Positions 49,613 to 58,288 of a DNA stretch of 64,000 bases are shown here, in pieces. Source of the DNA: Streptomyces sp. NBC_00576 (lineage in GTDB: Bacteria > Actinomycetota > Actinomycetes > Streptomycetales > Streptomycetaceae); contig NZ_CP107780.1 in NCBI RefSeq assembly GCF_036345175.1, positions 2,976,001 through 3,040,000 of the forward strand, read 5' to 3'. The position numbers and the translations under genes were made by a program. Positions within the stretch are counted from its first letter, which is position 1. Each line of letters starts with the position of its first letter. The notes below the pieces were generated by a model, which was not told where the DNA came from, ran no database searches, and saw only the letters and a program-made list of their open reading frames with translations.

Positions 49613-49647
49613 GAAGCCGCCGGGTGCATATGCGACCCGGCGGCTTC
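49613..49647 (-). terminator. terminator of leuB
   Basis: GAAGCCGCCGGGT and ACCCGGCGGCTTC form a perfect 13-bp stem with a nine-base loop, 27 bases after the leuB stop, followed by TCTCTTA on the minus strand. Confidence 0.85.
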
Positions 49648-49674
49648 GAAAATCGTTCGAGTGAGCGCCGCGGG

Positions 49675-50715
49675 TCAGCCGGCTACTCGTACGGCGAGGG
49701 CGTCGCCGATCTCGTCGGTCGTACGGGCCGTGGTGCCGCGCTCCGCGAGGTCGCCGGTGACGGCTTCCTCGATGCGGGCGGCCTCGGACTCGTAGCCGAG
49801 GTGGCGCAGCAGGAGGGCGACGGACAGCACGGTGGCGCTGGGGTCGGCCTTGCCCTGACCGGCGATGTCCGGGGCCGAGCCGTGCACGGGCTCGAACATC
49901 GAGGGGTACTCGCCGGACGGGTTGATGTTCCCGCTCGCGGCGACGCCGATGCCGCCGGAGACGGCCGCGGCGAGGTCGGTGATGATGTCGCCGAACAGGT
50001 TGTCGGTGACGATCACGTCGAAGCGCTCGGGCTGCGTGACGAGGTAGATCGTCGCCGCGTCCACGTGCATGTACTCGGTGGTGACGTCGGGGAACTCCTC
50101 GCCCACCTTGTTGAAGATGTCCGTCCACAGGTGACCGGCGTGCACGAGCACGTTGTTCTTGTGGACGAGCGCCAGCTTCTTGCGGGGGCGGGCCTGGGCG
50201 CGGGCGTAGGCGTCGCGGACGACCCGCTCGATGCCGAAGGCGGTGTTCAGCGACACCTCGGTGGCGACCGCGTGCGGGGTGCCCTGGCGGATGGTGCCGC
50301 CGTTGCCGGTGTACGGGCCCTCGGTGCCCTCGCGGACGACCACGAAGTCGATCTCGGGCTGTCCGGCCAGCGGGGTCGCGACACCGGGGAGGAGCCTCGA
50401 CGGACGCAGGTTGACGTGGTGGTCGAAGGCGAAGCGGAGCTTCAGCAGGAAGCCGCGTTCCAGGACTCCGGAGGGCACGCTCGGGTCACCGATCGCGCCG
50501 AGCAGGATGGCGTCGTGCTTCTTGAGCGCGTCCAGGTCGGCGGTGGTGAGGGTCTCACCGGTGGCGTGGTAGCGCCGGGCGCCGAAGTCGAACTCCTTGG
50601 TCTCCAGCTTCACATCCTGCGGAAGGACGGCGGAGAGCACCTTCAGCCCCTGGGCCACGACCTCCTGGCCGATGCCGTCACCGGGAATCACTGCGAGATT
50701 GATGCTGCGAGACAT
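49675..50715 (-). CDS. leuB: 3-isopropylmalate dehydrogenase
   Basis: The 346-residue enzyme catalyses the NAD-dependent oxidative decarboxylation in leucine synthesis. Signature regions are AVIPGDGIGQEVV (residues 8-20), FDHHVNLRPSRLLPG near 95, EGTEGPYTGNGGTIRQG, KNNVLVHAG, and the metal-binding FDVIVTDNLFGDIITDLAAAVSGGIGVAASGNINPSG near 235-270, followed by FEPVHGSAPDIAGQGKADP. The ATG at 50713-50715 has no Shine-Dalgarno but a TACGGT box six bases upstream. It is divergent from the phosphatase gene. Confidence 0.96.
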   Translation of the reverse strand: MSRSINLAVIPGDGIGQEVVAQGLKVLSAVLPQDVKLETKEFDFGARRYHATGETLTTADLDALKKHDAILLGAIGDPSVPSGVLERGFLLKLRFAFDHHVNLRPSRLLPGVATPLAGQPEIDFVVVREGTEGPYTGNGGTIRQGTPHAVATEVSLNTAFGIERVVRDAYARAQARPRKKLALVHKNNVLVHAGHLWTDIFNKVGEEFPDVTTEYMHVDAATIYLVTQPERFDVIVTDNLFGDIITDLAAAVSGGIGVAASGNINPSGEYPSMFEPVHGSAPDIAGQGKADPSATVLSVALLLRHLGYESEAARIEEAVTGDLAERGTTARTTDEIGDALAVRVAG

Positions 50716-50867
50716 ACCGGCACCGTACTCCGGGTCCCATGGGATGACACACCGTGTCCGCGATACGGACACGATCCGGATGGGAGATGCACGCCAACGG
50801 CCGCTCTTCCACCGGCGTTCACCTGTATGTGAGCCGGACGTTGGGGATTGCTGCAAAATTCCCACCC

Positions 50868-52436
50868 ATGGACAGTCCCCCGGACACCCCCGACGTCGGC
50901 ATTCCGCCGCAGCTGGCCCGCCGGATGAGCATGGCGGAGCAGTACGAGTACCTGCGCACGCGGCTCACCCGGCGCCGCGCGCTGGTGACGGCGGGCGCGC
51001 TGGCCGGCGGTGGCCTGCTCACCGGCTGTTCGTCGAGCACCCATACGCCGGCCCCCGCCACCAGCAGGGTGCCCGGCTCGGCCGTCGTCCCGTTCGGCCG
51101 CCACCTCGCGTTCGGCGCCGACCCGAAGACCCAGATGCGGATCTCCTGGCAGGTCCCGTTCGCGGTGCGGAAGCCGTACGTACGCGTCGGACCGACGCCC
51201 GGGAACCTGAGCCGGCGCATCGACGCCGAGGTCCGCGCCCTGCACACGCCGGGCCTGACGGGCGTACGCCTCGACCTGGACCAGTACTACGTGCACGCGG
51301 CCCTCGACGGCCTGCGCCCCGGGACGACGTACTACTACGGCGTCGGCCACGAGGGCTTCGACCCGGCGTCCCGCGCGCACAACTCCACGCTCGGCACGTT
51401 CCGCACCGCACCCGCCACCGCCCCCGCGAGCTTCGTGTTCACGGCCTTCGGCGACCAGGGCGTCACGCCCGACGCGCTCGCCAACGATCACGTGCTCCTC
51501 GGCCGGAACCCCGCCTTCCACCTCCACGCGGGTGACATCTGCTACGCGGACGTCACCGGCCACGGCGAGAAGTCGGACAGTTACGACCCGACCGCCTGGG
51601 ACCTGTTCCTGAAGCAGACGGAGACGGTCGCGAAGTCGGTGCCGTGGATGGTGACGACCGGAAACCACGACATGGAGGCCTGGTACTCGCCCAACGGCTA
51701 CGGCGGCCAGTCGGCCCGCTGGTCACTCCCGGACAACGGCTTCGACGCCCAAAACACCCCGGGCGCCTACTCGTTCACGTACGGCAATGTCGGGGTCGTG
51801 GCGCTCGACGCGAACGACGTGTCGTACGAGATCCCCGCGAACCTGGGCCACACGGACGGCCGCCAGACGGCGTGGCTGGACCGGCGACTGGCCGAGCTGC
51901 GCACGTCGGACGCGATCGACTTCGTCGTGGTCTTCTTCCACCACTGCACGTACTCCACGTCCAACCACGCCTCCGACGGCGGGGTACGGGACGCCTGGCT
52001 GCCGCTCTTCGACAAGCACCAGGTGGACCTGGTAATCAACGGCCACAACCATGTGTACGAGCGGACGGACGCCCTCAGGGGCGGCCGGGTGGGCCGGCAG
52101 GTGCCGGTCGGCGCGTCGACCGACCCGACGCGGGACGGCACCGTGTACGTCACGGCGGGCGGCGCGGGCCAGAGCCTGTACGCGTTCCCCAACGGGGTGA
52201 AGGACAGCTTCGAGGGGAAGGTCGCCGACCGGGAGTCGGTGGAGAGCTTCTACTGGACGAAGTCGCAGGAGCGGCACGAGGACACCGTGGAGTGGTCACG
52301 CGTGCGCTACACCGGCTACTCCTTCCTCTCGGTGGAGGCGCAGGCGGGCGCACCGGGCGCGGCTCCCCGGCTCACGGTGTCGGCGCTGGCGCAGAGCGGG
52401 GAGCGGATCGACCACTTCGAGGTACGGCGCGGGTAG
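50868..52436 (+). CDS. Tat-exported lipoprotein-type purple acid phosphatase
   Basis: The 522-residue protein has a long N region, TRRRALVTAGALAGGG with twin arginines and lipobox LLTGC (about residue 50), so it is exported folded and anchored. A fibronectin-like N domain follows. The metallophosphatase motifs fit purple acid phosphatase: FGDQG, HAGDICYAD (bridging Asp and tyrosine ligand), TTGNHDM, FFHHC and INGHNHVYER. Expected role: phosphate release from organic phosphates. A PHO box was not recognised upstream. ATG chosen by protein layout; no Shine-Dalgarno is visible. Confidence 0.9.
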   Translation: MDSPPDTPDVGIPPQLARRMSMAEQYEYLRTRLTRRRALVTAGALAGGGLLTGCSSSTHTPAPATSRVPGSAVVPFGRHLAFGADPKTQMRISWQVPFAVRKPYVRVGPTPGNLSRRIDAEVRALHTPGLTGVRLDLDQYYVHAALDGLRPGTTYYYGVGHEGFDPASRAHNSTLGTFRTAPATAPASFVFTAFGDQGVTPDALANDHVLLGRNPAFHLHAGDICYADVTGHGEKSDSYDPTAWDLFLKQTETVAKSVPWMVTTGNHDMEAWYSPNGYGGQSARWSLPDNGFDAQNTPGAYSFTYGNVGVVALDANDVSYEIPANLGHTDGRQTAWLDRRLAELRTSDAIDFVVVFFHHCTYSTSNHASDGGVRDAWLPLFDKHQVDLVINGHNHVYERTDALRGGRVGRQVPVGASTDPTRDGTVYVTAGGAGQSLYAFPNGVKDSFEGKVADRESVESFYWTKSQERHEDTVEWSRVRYTGYSFLSVEAQAGAPGAAPRLTVSALAQSGERIDHFEVRRG

Positions 52437-52454
52437 CGAGCCGGCGGACTGCCG

Positions 52455-52586
52455 TCAGTGACCCGTCTGGCCGCCGTTGTCCCGGCGGTCGAGGGCGCGC
52501 TGGAGGGCTGCGGCGGCGTTCTTACGGTCGGACTCGCTCGTCGGGGACACGTGGCGGACTCGGCGGCGGACGGTCGTCTCGGCCAT
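52455..52586 (-). CDS. 43-residue basic small protein
   Basis: A short gene for a 43-residue, strongly basic protein (start MAETTVRRRVRHVS, end DNGGQTGH) with a predicted helix SESDRKNAAAALQRALDRRD. AAGGAG lies ten bases before the ATG. Third-position G+C is high in this frame. I recognise no domain. Its size and charge suggest RNA or ribosome association, but that is a guess. It is convergent with the phosphatase gene; stop to stop the distance is 18 bases. Confidence 0.65.
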   Translation of the reverse strand: MAETTVRRRVRHVSPTSESDRKNAAAALQRALDRRDNGGQTGH

Positions 52587-52837
52587 GGGAAATCGACTCC
52601 TTCAAGGAATCCGGGAGTACGGCAGGGGGGATTCGAGACGCCGGGTCGGACGGGGAGCAGCGGCACCGCAGGGGTTGCCTGCACGGGGCACCGGCTCACG
52701 ACCGTCATTCGCTTGGTCCAGCGAGACGTTCGGCTTCTACAAAGCTAAGCGAGGACAGGGCATCTGTCTCCACAATTACTCGGACTTCCTACTATCTGAG
52801 ACGGCGGATTGGGACACCCCCCCACTGACCTGGCCCT

Positions 52838-53392
52838 TTACAACACGTCGCCATCCCGCCAGTCGAAGACCAACCCCTCCGCCGGATCGAGCGAACCGAC
52901 AAGCGAACCGACCACAGTCGGCCGTACGAAGACACCGCCCTCCTCTTCCGGAAGGTGGACCACCCCGTCCGGGCCGAGGGCGCTGATCCGGCCCGGCCAG
53001 AGCTGCCAGCCCCTGGCCTCGTAAAGGGCGGAGCCGTCGGCGCTCGCGGACAGCGCACCGAGGTCGTAGCCGCCGTCGATGAACCGCTCCAGCGCGCCCA
53101 GCACCTGCCCACCGAGGCCGCGACGGCGGGCGTCGGTGCGGACACCGACGGCTTCGACGTAGCCGACGCGCAGCCAGCGCCCCCGGTGCAACGCGCGGCG
53201 CATGACGACCGAGCCGTGGGCGAGGAGGACACCGGTGTCGTCGTGGACGAGTGCGTGGATACCCCCGAGCGCGTGCTCCCAGTCCTCGTCACCGAAGCTG
53301 CCGTCGAAAGCGGCGTCCAGGAGGCCGCGGGCGGCGGCGAGTTCGGCGGAGGCGAGGTCGGCCGTGTGGGCGGTGCGCAGCGTGGGGGCCAT
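52838..53392 (-). CDS. aminoglycoside 2'-N-acetyltransferase-like GNAT protein
   Basis: The 184-residue protein resembles the AAC(2')-I family along its whole length: LRTAHTADL, RGLLDAAFDGSFGDEDWEHALGGIHALV (residues 22-49), VVMRRALHRGRWLRVGYVEAVGVR, the acetyl-CoA loop RTDARRRGLGGQVLGALE near 86-103, YDLGALSASADGSALYEARGWQLW and the C-terminal LVFDWRDGDVL. Such enzymes acetylate the 2'-amino group of aminoglycosides; in mycobacteria they are chromosomal and may have a housekeeping role. No Shine-Dalgarno is seen; GATACT ends six bases before the ATG. Confidence 0.8.
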   Translation of the reverse strand: MAPTLRTAHTADLASAELAAARGLLDAAFDGSFGDEDWEHALGGIHALVHDDTGVLLAHGSVVMRRALHRGRWLRVGYVEAVGVRTDARRRGLGGQVLGALERFIDGGYDLGALSASADGSALYEARGWQLWPGRISALGPDGVVHLPEEEGGVFVRPTVVGSLVGSLDPAEGLVFDWRDGDVL

Positions 53393-53553
53393 GAGTCCAG
53401 TATCCCGAGGCGCCCGGAGACAACCCGCGAGATCCGAAACTCGATTGATCCGACCTCCAACACCTAGATAGCGCCGCGCGACACCTTGACAGCCCGATTC
53501 CCACCCACCAGCCTCACAGTCATCGGATGGCTGAACGACTGGAGAGGTACTTC

Positions 53554-55461
53554 ATGTCGATCGCGCTGACACTTTGCTCTGCCTTACTTGCCACAGCGGT
53601 AACAGCTCTGCCCGCCGAGGCGGCCACCGGGCCGCATACCGGGACGGCGGCGGCCTGGGAGGTGAAGGCTCCGCCCGGCTCCCCCACGGCGGTCGTCGCA
53701 CTGGACCCGGCCGACGGCCGCCCGACCCTCACCGTGAGACGCGGCGGCGAACAGGTCCTCGCCCCCTCCCCCCTGGGCCTGGTCACCGAACAGGCCGATT
53801 TCTCCAAGGGACTGGAGCTGACCAGCCGCACCACCCGAGCAGTCACCGAGCGCTACGCGTCCACAACGGGCAAGTCCCGCAAGCGGGTTGCCCGGATGAC
53901 CGAGTCCCGCTTCCGCTTCCATACGGCCGAGGGCGCCCGCCTCGACCTGCTGGTACGGGTGACCCCGGACGGCGTCGCCTACCGCTACGCCCTGCCGCGC
54001 ACCACCGGCAACGTCCTGCGCGAGGCCTCCGCCTTCACCCTCCCCCCGGACACCCAGGCCGTCATCAACGCCTACCGCGCCGACAACGAACTCCCTTTCA
54101 AACGCTACGAGTCGGCGGCAACGGCCCCGGCGGGCGGCTACTCGATGCAGGCCCTCTTCAACACGCCCGGCGGCTACGCCCTCATCGCCGAGTCGGACCT
54201 CAACGGCACTTACGCGGGCGCCCACTTGACACACGAGGCGGGCTCACCGACGTACAAGGTGAGCCTCTGGAACGACGAACCCGTGGAAACGCAAGGCTCG
54301 TTGACGACGCCGTGGCGCACGATCGTCACCGGCGACCTGACCACCGTGACGGAGTCGACCCTCGTCGACGACCTCGCCCCGCCCTCCCGGGTCCGGGACA
54401 CGTCCTGGATCAAGCCGGGCCCTGCCCTGTGGACCTGGCTCGCGGGCGGCAAGGAGGCCGGGCAGAGCCTGGCGGCGCAGAAGAAGTACGTCGACTACGC
54501 GGCCGAGCGCGGCTGGCCGTACGAGGTCGTCGACGCCGGCTGGTACTACAAGCCCGGGGAATGGGACGTCATCGACCCCGACTGGCAGACGAACAACTGG
54601 ATGCCGGAACTGGTGCGGTACGCGGCGGCGAAAGGTGTCGGTATCCAGGTCTGGCTGCACTACACCCTGCTCACGGACCCGGCGGAGCGCGAGAAGTGGC
54701 TCGGCACGCTGGCGAGTTGGGGCGTCAAGGGCGTGAAGATCGACTTCATGGACTCGGAGTCGCAGGACCGGATGCGCTGGTACGACGAGGCGTTGGAAGC
54801 GACGGCCCGCCACCATCTCCTCGTCAACTTCCATGGCTCGACCATCCCGAAGGGCATGCAGCGCACCTGGCCGCAGGTCATGACCATGGAGGGCGTGGGC
54901 GGCGAGGAGAAGCGCAACAACACCGCCGAGCAGCTCGCCTCGCTCCCCTTCACCCGTAACGTGATCGGCTCGATGGACTTCACCCCGGGCGCTTTCCACC
55001 GCCCGTTCCGCCCCAACGTCGCTTCCGACGCCGGTGAGTTGGGCCTGACGGTGCTGTACGAGTCGGGCATCCAGAATCTCGCCGGCACTCCGGAGTCGTA
55101 CGAGGCCCGCCCGGAGGCCCGCCGCTATCTGGAGCAGCTGCCCCGACGCTGGGAGGAGACCCGGCTGTTGACCGGCGACCCGGGCCGGGCCGCCGTACTC
55201 GCCCGGCGCGCGGCGGACGGCCGGTGGTTCATCGGCGGGACGTTCGCGGGCGCGGCGCGGACGGCGGACGTACCGCTGCGGCTCGGCGCCGGCCGCTGGC
55301 TGGTGGAGACGGTGACGGACGGCCCGTCGGGTCTGGTGCGGGAGGCGCGGGTCGTACGAGGCGGCGACGCCCTCGCCGTACCGGTGGTCGCGGACGGCGG
55401 CTTCGCCGCACTGGCCTGTCGCTGGCAGCCGGGCCGTACGACCTGCGAGAAGGCGAAATGA
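53554..55461 (+). CDS. secreted GH97 glycoside hydrolase with a TTA codon
   Basis: The 635-residue precursor has a signal peptide (residues 1-24, ending LPAEAA), a GH97 N-terminal beta-domain (about 35-285), a catalytic barrel (WTWLAGGKEAGQSLAAQKKYVDYAAERGWPYEVVDAGWYY; VKIDFMDSESQDRMRWYDEAL; VNFHGSTIPKGMQRTWPQVMTMEGVGGEE) and a GH97 C domain. KIDFMDS supplies the Asp of retaining members, which suggests alpha-galactosidase-type chemistry; this is inference. ATG at 53554 has GGAGAGG six bases upstream. Codon 11 is TTA, so translation should depend on the bldA tRNA. Confidence 0.9.
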   Translation: MSIALTLCSALLATAVTALPAEAATGPHTGTAAAWEVKAPPGSPTAVVALDPADGRPTLTVRRGGEQVLAPSPLGLVTEQADFSKGLELTSRTTRAVTERYASTTGKSRKRVARMTESRFRFHTAEGARLDLLVRVTPDGVAYRYALPRTTGNVLREASAFTLPPDTQAVINAYRADNELPFKRYESAATAPAGGYSMQALFNTPGGYALIAESDLNGTYAGAHLTHEAGSPTYKVSLWNDEPVETQGSLTTPWRTIVTGDLTTVTESTLVDDLAPPSRVRDTSWIKPGPALWTWLAGGKEAGQSLAAQKKYVDYAAERGWPYEVVDAGWYYKPGEWDVIDPDWQTNNWMPELVRYAAAKGVGIQVWLHYTLLTDPAEREKWLGTLASWGVKGVKIDFMDSESQDRMRWYDEALEATARHHLLVNFHGSTIPKGMQRTWPQVMTMEGVGGEEKRNNTAEQLASLPFTRNVIGSMDFTPGAFHRPFRPNVASDAGELGLTVLYESGIQNLAGTPESYEARPEARRYLEQLPRRWEETRLLTGDPGRAAVLARRAADGRWFIGGTFAGAARTADVPLRLGAGRWLVETVTDGPSGLVREARVVRGGDALAVPVVADGGFAALACRWQPGRTTCEKAK

Positions 55462-55463
55462 CG

Positions 55464-55497
55464 AACGCCGGGCCCGCGTGGGTGCGGGCCCGGCGTT
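55464..55497. terminator. terminator between GH97 gene and P5C dehydrogenase gene
   Basis: AACGCCGGGCCCGC and GCGGGCCCGGCGTT form a perfect 14-bp stem with loop GTGGGT between convergent genes. Confidence 0.9.
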
Positions 55498-55516
55498 CCC
55501 CGTGAACCGTCAGCTG

Positions 55517-57148
55517 TCAGCCCATGTGCGGGTACGTGTAGTCGGTCGGTGCGACCAGGGTCTCCTTGATGGCGCGGGTCAGGGTCCAGCGCATCAGGTT
55601 CTGCGGGGCACCCGCCTTGTCGTTGGTACCGGACGCGCGCCCGCCGCCGAACGGCTGCTGCCCGACGACCGCACCGGTCGACTTGTCGTTGATGTAGAAG
55701 TTGCCGGCCGCGTAGCGCAGCTTCTCCATCGTGTACGCGGCTGCCGCGCGGTCACCGGAGATGACCGCGCCGGTCAGCGCGTAGTCGGACACGCACTCCA
55801 TCTGGGTCAGCATGGCGTCGTACTTCTCGTCCTCGTAGACATACACGGCGAGGAACGGGCCGAAGTACTCGGTGGTGAAGACCGGGTTCGCCGGGTCCGT
55901 GCACTCCACGACCGTCGGGCGGACGAACCAGCCGACCGAGTCGTCGTACGAGCCGCCCGCCACGATCGTGCACGTCGGGTCGGACTTCGCGCGGTCGATG
56001 GCGGCCTTGTTCTTGGCGAAGGCACGCTCGTCGATGACCGCGCCGACGAAGTTGCCGAGGTCGTTGACGTCACCCATGGTCAAGTGGTCGACCTCGGCGG
56101 CGAACTCCTCACGGAAGCCGTTGTTCCAGATGGAGGCCGGGATGTAGGCGCGGGAGGTCGCGCTGCACTTCTGCCCCTGGTACTCGAAAGCACCCCGGGT
56201 GAGGGCCGTCTTCAGGACCGCCCGGTCGGCGCTCGGGTGGGCGACGACGAAATCCTTGCCGCCGGTCTCGCCGACGAGCCGCGGATACGAGCGGTACTTC
56301 TCGATGTTCGCGCCGACCGTCTTCCACAGGTGCTGGAAGGTCTTGGTGGAACCGGTGAAGTGAATCCCGGCCAGGGAGCGGTGCTCCAGGGCGACCTTGG
56401 AGACCTCGATGCCGTCCCCGGTCACGAGGTTGATGACGCCCTTGGGCAGCCCGGCCTCCTCCAGCAACCGCATGAGGAGGACAGCGGCGTGGGTCTGCGT
56501 CGGGGACGGCTTCCACACCACCACGTTGCCCATAAGGGCGGGCGCCGTCGGCAGGTTGCCCGCGATCGCCGTGAAGTTGAAGGGGGTGATCGCGTAGACG
56601 AAGCCTTCGAGGGGGCGGTGGTCGAGACGGTTCCAGACGCCCGGGGAGTTGGCGGGCGGCTGCTCGGCGAGCAGGTCGCGCGCGTACTTGACGTTGAAGC
56701 GCCAGAAATCGACCAGCTCGCAGGGACAGTCGATCTCGGCCTGCTGGGCCGTCTTCGACTGACCGAGCATGGTGGAGGCGGCGAGGGTCTCGCGCCAGGG
56801 ACCGGCGAGCAGTTCGGCGGCGCGCAGGATGATCGCGGCACGGTCGTCGAACGACATCGCGCGCCAGGCGGGCGCGGCGGCGAGGGCCGCGTCGATCGCG
56901 TCCTGGGCGTCCTGCTGGGTGGCGTTGGCGTAGGTGCCGAGGCGGGCCTTGTGGTGGTGCGGCTGTACGACGTCGAATCGCTCACCGCCGCCCATGCGCC
57001 GCGCGCCGCCGATGGTCATCGGCAGGTCGACGGGGTTCTCGGCGAGCTCCTTGAGCTTGACCTCCAGCCGGGCCCGCTCGGGCGACCCGGGGGCGTAGCC
57101 GTGCACCGGCTCGTTGACGGGGGTGGGGACCTGGGTGACGGCGTCCAT
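55517..57148 (-). CDS. pruA: L-glutamate gamma-semialdehyde (P5C) dehydrogenase
   Basis: The 543-residue aldehyde dehydrogenase oxidises glutamate semialdehyde to glutamate with NAD in proline breakdown. Motifs: ITPFNFTAIAGNLPTAPALMGNVVVWKPS (near 187-215), FTGSTKTF, VGETGGKDF with E294 as base, and YQGQKCSATSRA with catalytic C328. The length is that of the single-domain mitochondrial-like P5CDH. ATG with AAGGAG eleven bases upstream. It follows the proline dehydrogenase gene by 61 bases on the same strand. Confidence 0.95.
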   Translation of the reverse strand: MDAVTQVPTPVNEPVHGYAPGSPERARLEVKLKELAENPVDLPMTIGGARRMGGGERFDVVQPHHHKARLGTYANATQQDAQDAIDAALAAAPAWRAMSFDDRAAIILRAAELLAGPWRETLAASTMLGQSKTAQQAEIDCPCELVDFWRFNVKYARDLLAEQPPANSPGVWNRLDHRPLEGFVYAITPFNFTAIAGNLPTAPALMGNVVVWKPSPTQTHAAVLLMRLLEEAGLPKGVINLVTGDGIEVSKVALEHRSLAGIHFTGSTKTFQHLWKTVGANIEKYRSYPRLVGETGGKDFVVAHPSADRAVLKTALTRGAFEYQGQKCSATSRAYIPASIWNNGFREEFAAEVDHLTMGDVNDLGNFVGAVIDERAFAKNKAAIDRAKSDPTCTIVAGGSYDDSVGWFVRPTVVECTDPANPVFTTEYFGPFLAVYVYEDEKYDAMLTQMECVSDYALTGAVISGDRAAAAYTMEKLRYAAGNFYINDKSTGAVVGQQPFGGGRASGTNDKAGAPQNLMRWTLTRAIKETLVAPTDYTYPHMG

Positions 57149-57209
57149 TGCTTCCGAACTCCTTGAGGGGCGAGTGAGCGGGTGTTGTCAGGGGCCAAAT
57201 CCCTTGGTC

Positions 57210-58136
57210 TCAGCCCTTGGTGAGGATCGAGCGGCCGAAGAACAGCAGGTTGGCGGGGCGTTCGGCCAGCCTCCGCATGAAGTAGCCGTACCAGTCCGTC
57301 CCGTACGCGGTGTAGACACGCATCCGGTGTCCCTCGGCGGCGAGCCGCAGATGTTCGTCGCTCCTGATCCCGTACAGCATCTGGAACTCGTACTCGTCGG
57401 GCTTGCGGCTCGCGCGCCGGGCGAGTTCCTGGGCGATGGAGATGAGGCGCGGGTCGTGGGACCCGATCATTGGGTATCCCTCGCCCTCCATCAGGATCCT
57501 CAGGATGCGGACGTACGCCTTGTCGGTCTCGGACTTCTGCTGGTAGGCGACCTCGGCGGGCTCCTTGTACGCGCCCTTCACCAGCCGTACGCGGCTGCCG
57601 CAGTCGGCGAGGCGGCGGGCGTCGGACTCGGTGCGGTACAGGTAGGCCTGGATGACGCAGCCGGTCTGCGGGAAGTCCTTCCGGAGCTCCTCGTGGATCG
57701 CGAACATCGAGTCGAGGGTGGTGTGGTCCTCCGCGTCGAGCGTGACCGTCGTACCGATCGCGGCGGCGGCCTCGACGACGGGCCGGATGTTTGCGAGGGC
57801 CAGCTCGTGGCCGCCCTCCAGCGCCTGCCCGAAGAGCGACAGTTTGACGGACATCTCGGCGCGGGTGCCCAGTTCCAGTTCCCCGAGCCGCTCGACCAGC
57901 TCCAGATAGGCGTCGCGGGCGGCGGCGGCCTGCTCGGGGGTGGTGATGTCCTCGCCGACCACGTCCAGGGTGACTTCCAGCCCCCGGTCGGTGAGGTCCT
58001 GGACGATCGGCACGACGTCGTCGACCGTCTCGCCGGGGATGAAGCGGTCGACGACCGGCCTGGTCACCGGGGCGGCCGAGATCAGTCGGCGCATCCGGTC
58101 GCTGCGCGAGGCGGCGAGAATCACGGGACCCAGCAC
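57210..58136 (-). CDS. proline dehydrogenase
   Basis: The 308-residue single-domain PRODH oxidises proline to P5C with FAD. Conserved parts: TLDVVGEDITTPEQAAAARDAY, SVKLSLFGQ, VTLDAEDHTTLDSMFAIHEEL, VIQAYLYRTESDARRL, RLVKGAYKEPAEVAYQQK (substrate and FAD arginine/lysine), GSHDPRLI, EFQMLYGIRSDEHLRLAAEGHRMRVYTAYGTDWYGYFMRRLAERPAN. The GTG start has GGAGG six bases upstream. It forms an operon with the P5C dehydrogenase gene and is divergent from a PucR-type regulator. Confidence 0.94.
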   Translation of the reverse strand: MLGPVILAASRSDRMRRLISAAPVTRPVVDRFIPGETVDDVVPIVQDLTDRGLEVTLDVVGEDITTPEQAAAARDAYLELVERLGELELGTRAEMSVKLSLFGQALEGGHELALANIRPVVEAAAAIGTTVTLDAEDHTTLDSMFAIHEELRKDFPQTGCVIQAYLYRTESDARRLADCGSRVRLVKGAYKEPAEVAYQQKSETDKAYVRILRILMEGEGYPMIGSHDPRLISIAQELARRASRKPDEYEFQMLYGIRSDEHLRLAAEGHRMRVYTAYGTDWYGYFMRRLAERPANLLFFGRSILTKG

Positions 58137-58210
58137 GGGGCACCTCCACAAAAGGCCGGTGAACGGAGAACCACCGTGAAACCTAAGGATCCCTCCGATC
58201 GTCGGCCATC

Positions 58211-58220
58211 GACAGCTGTC
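58211..58220. promoter_or_regulatory. palindrome GACAGCTGTC between proline dehydrogenase and PucR genes
   Basis: A perfect 10-bp palindrome in the 152-base divergent region. A candidate site for the adjacent PucR-type regulator, but short enough to occur by chance. Confidence 0.35.
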
Positions 58221-58288
58221 ACGCATCCGTGCCCCAGATCTCATACAGATGTCTGAAGGCGGCGCGGAAATGCGCAAGAATTGCCCGA

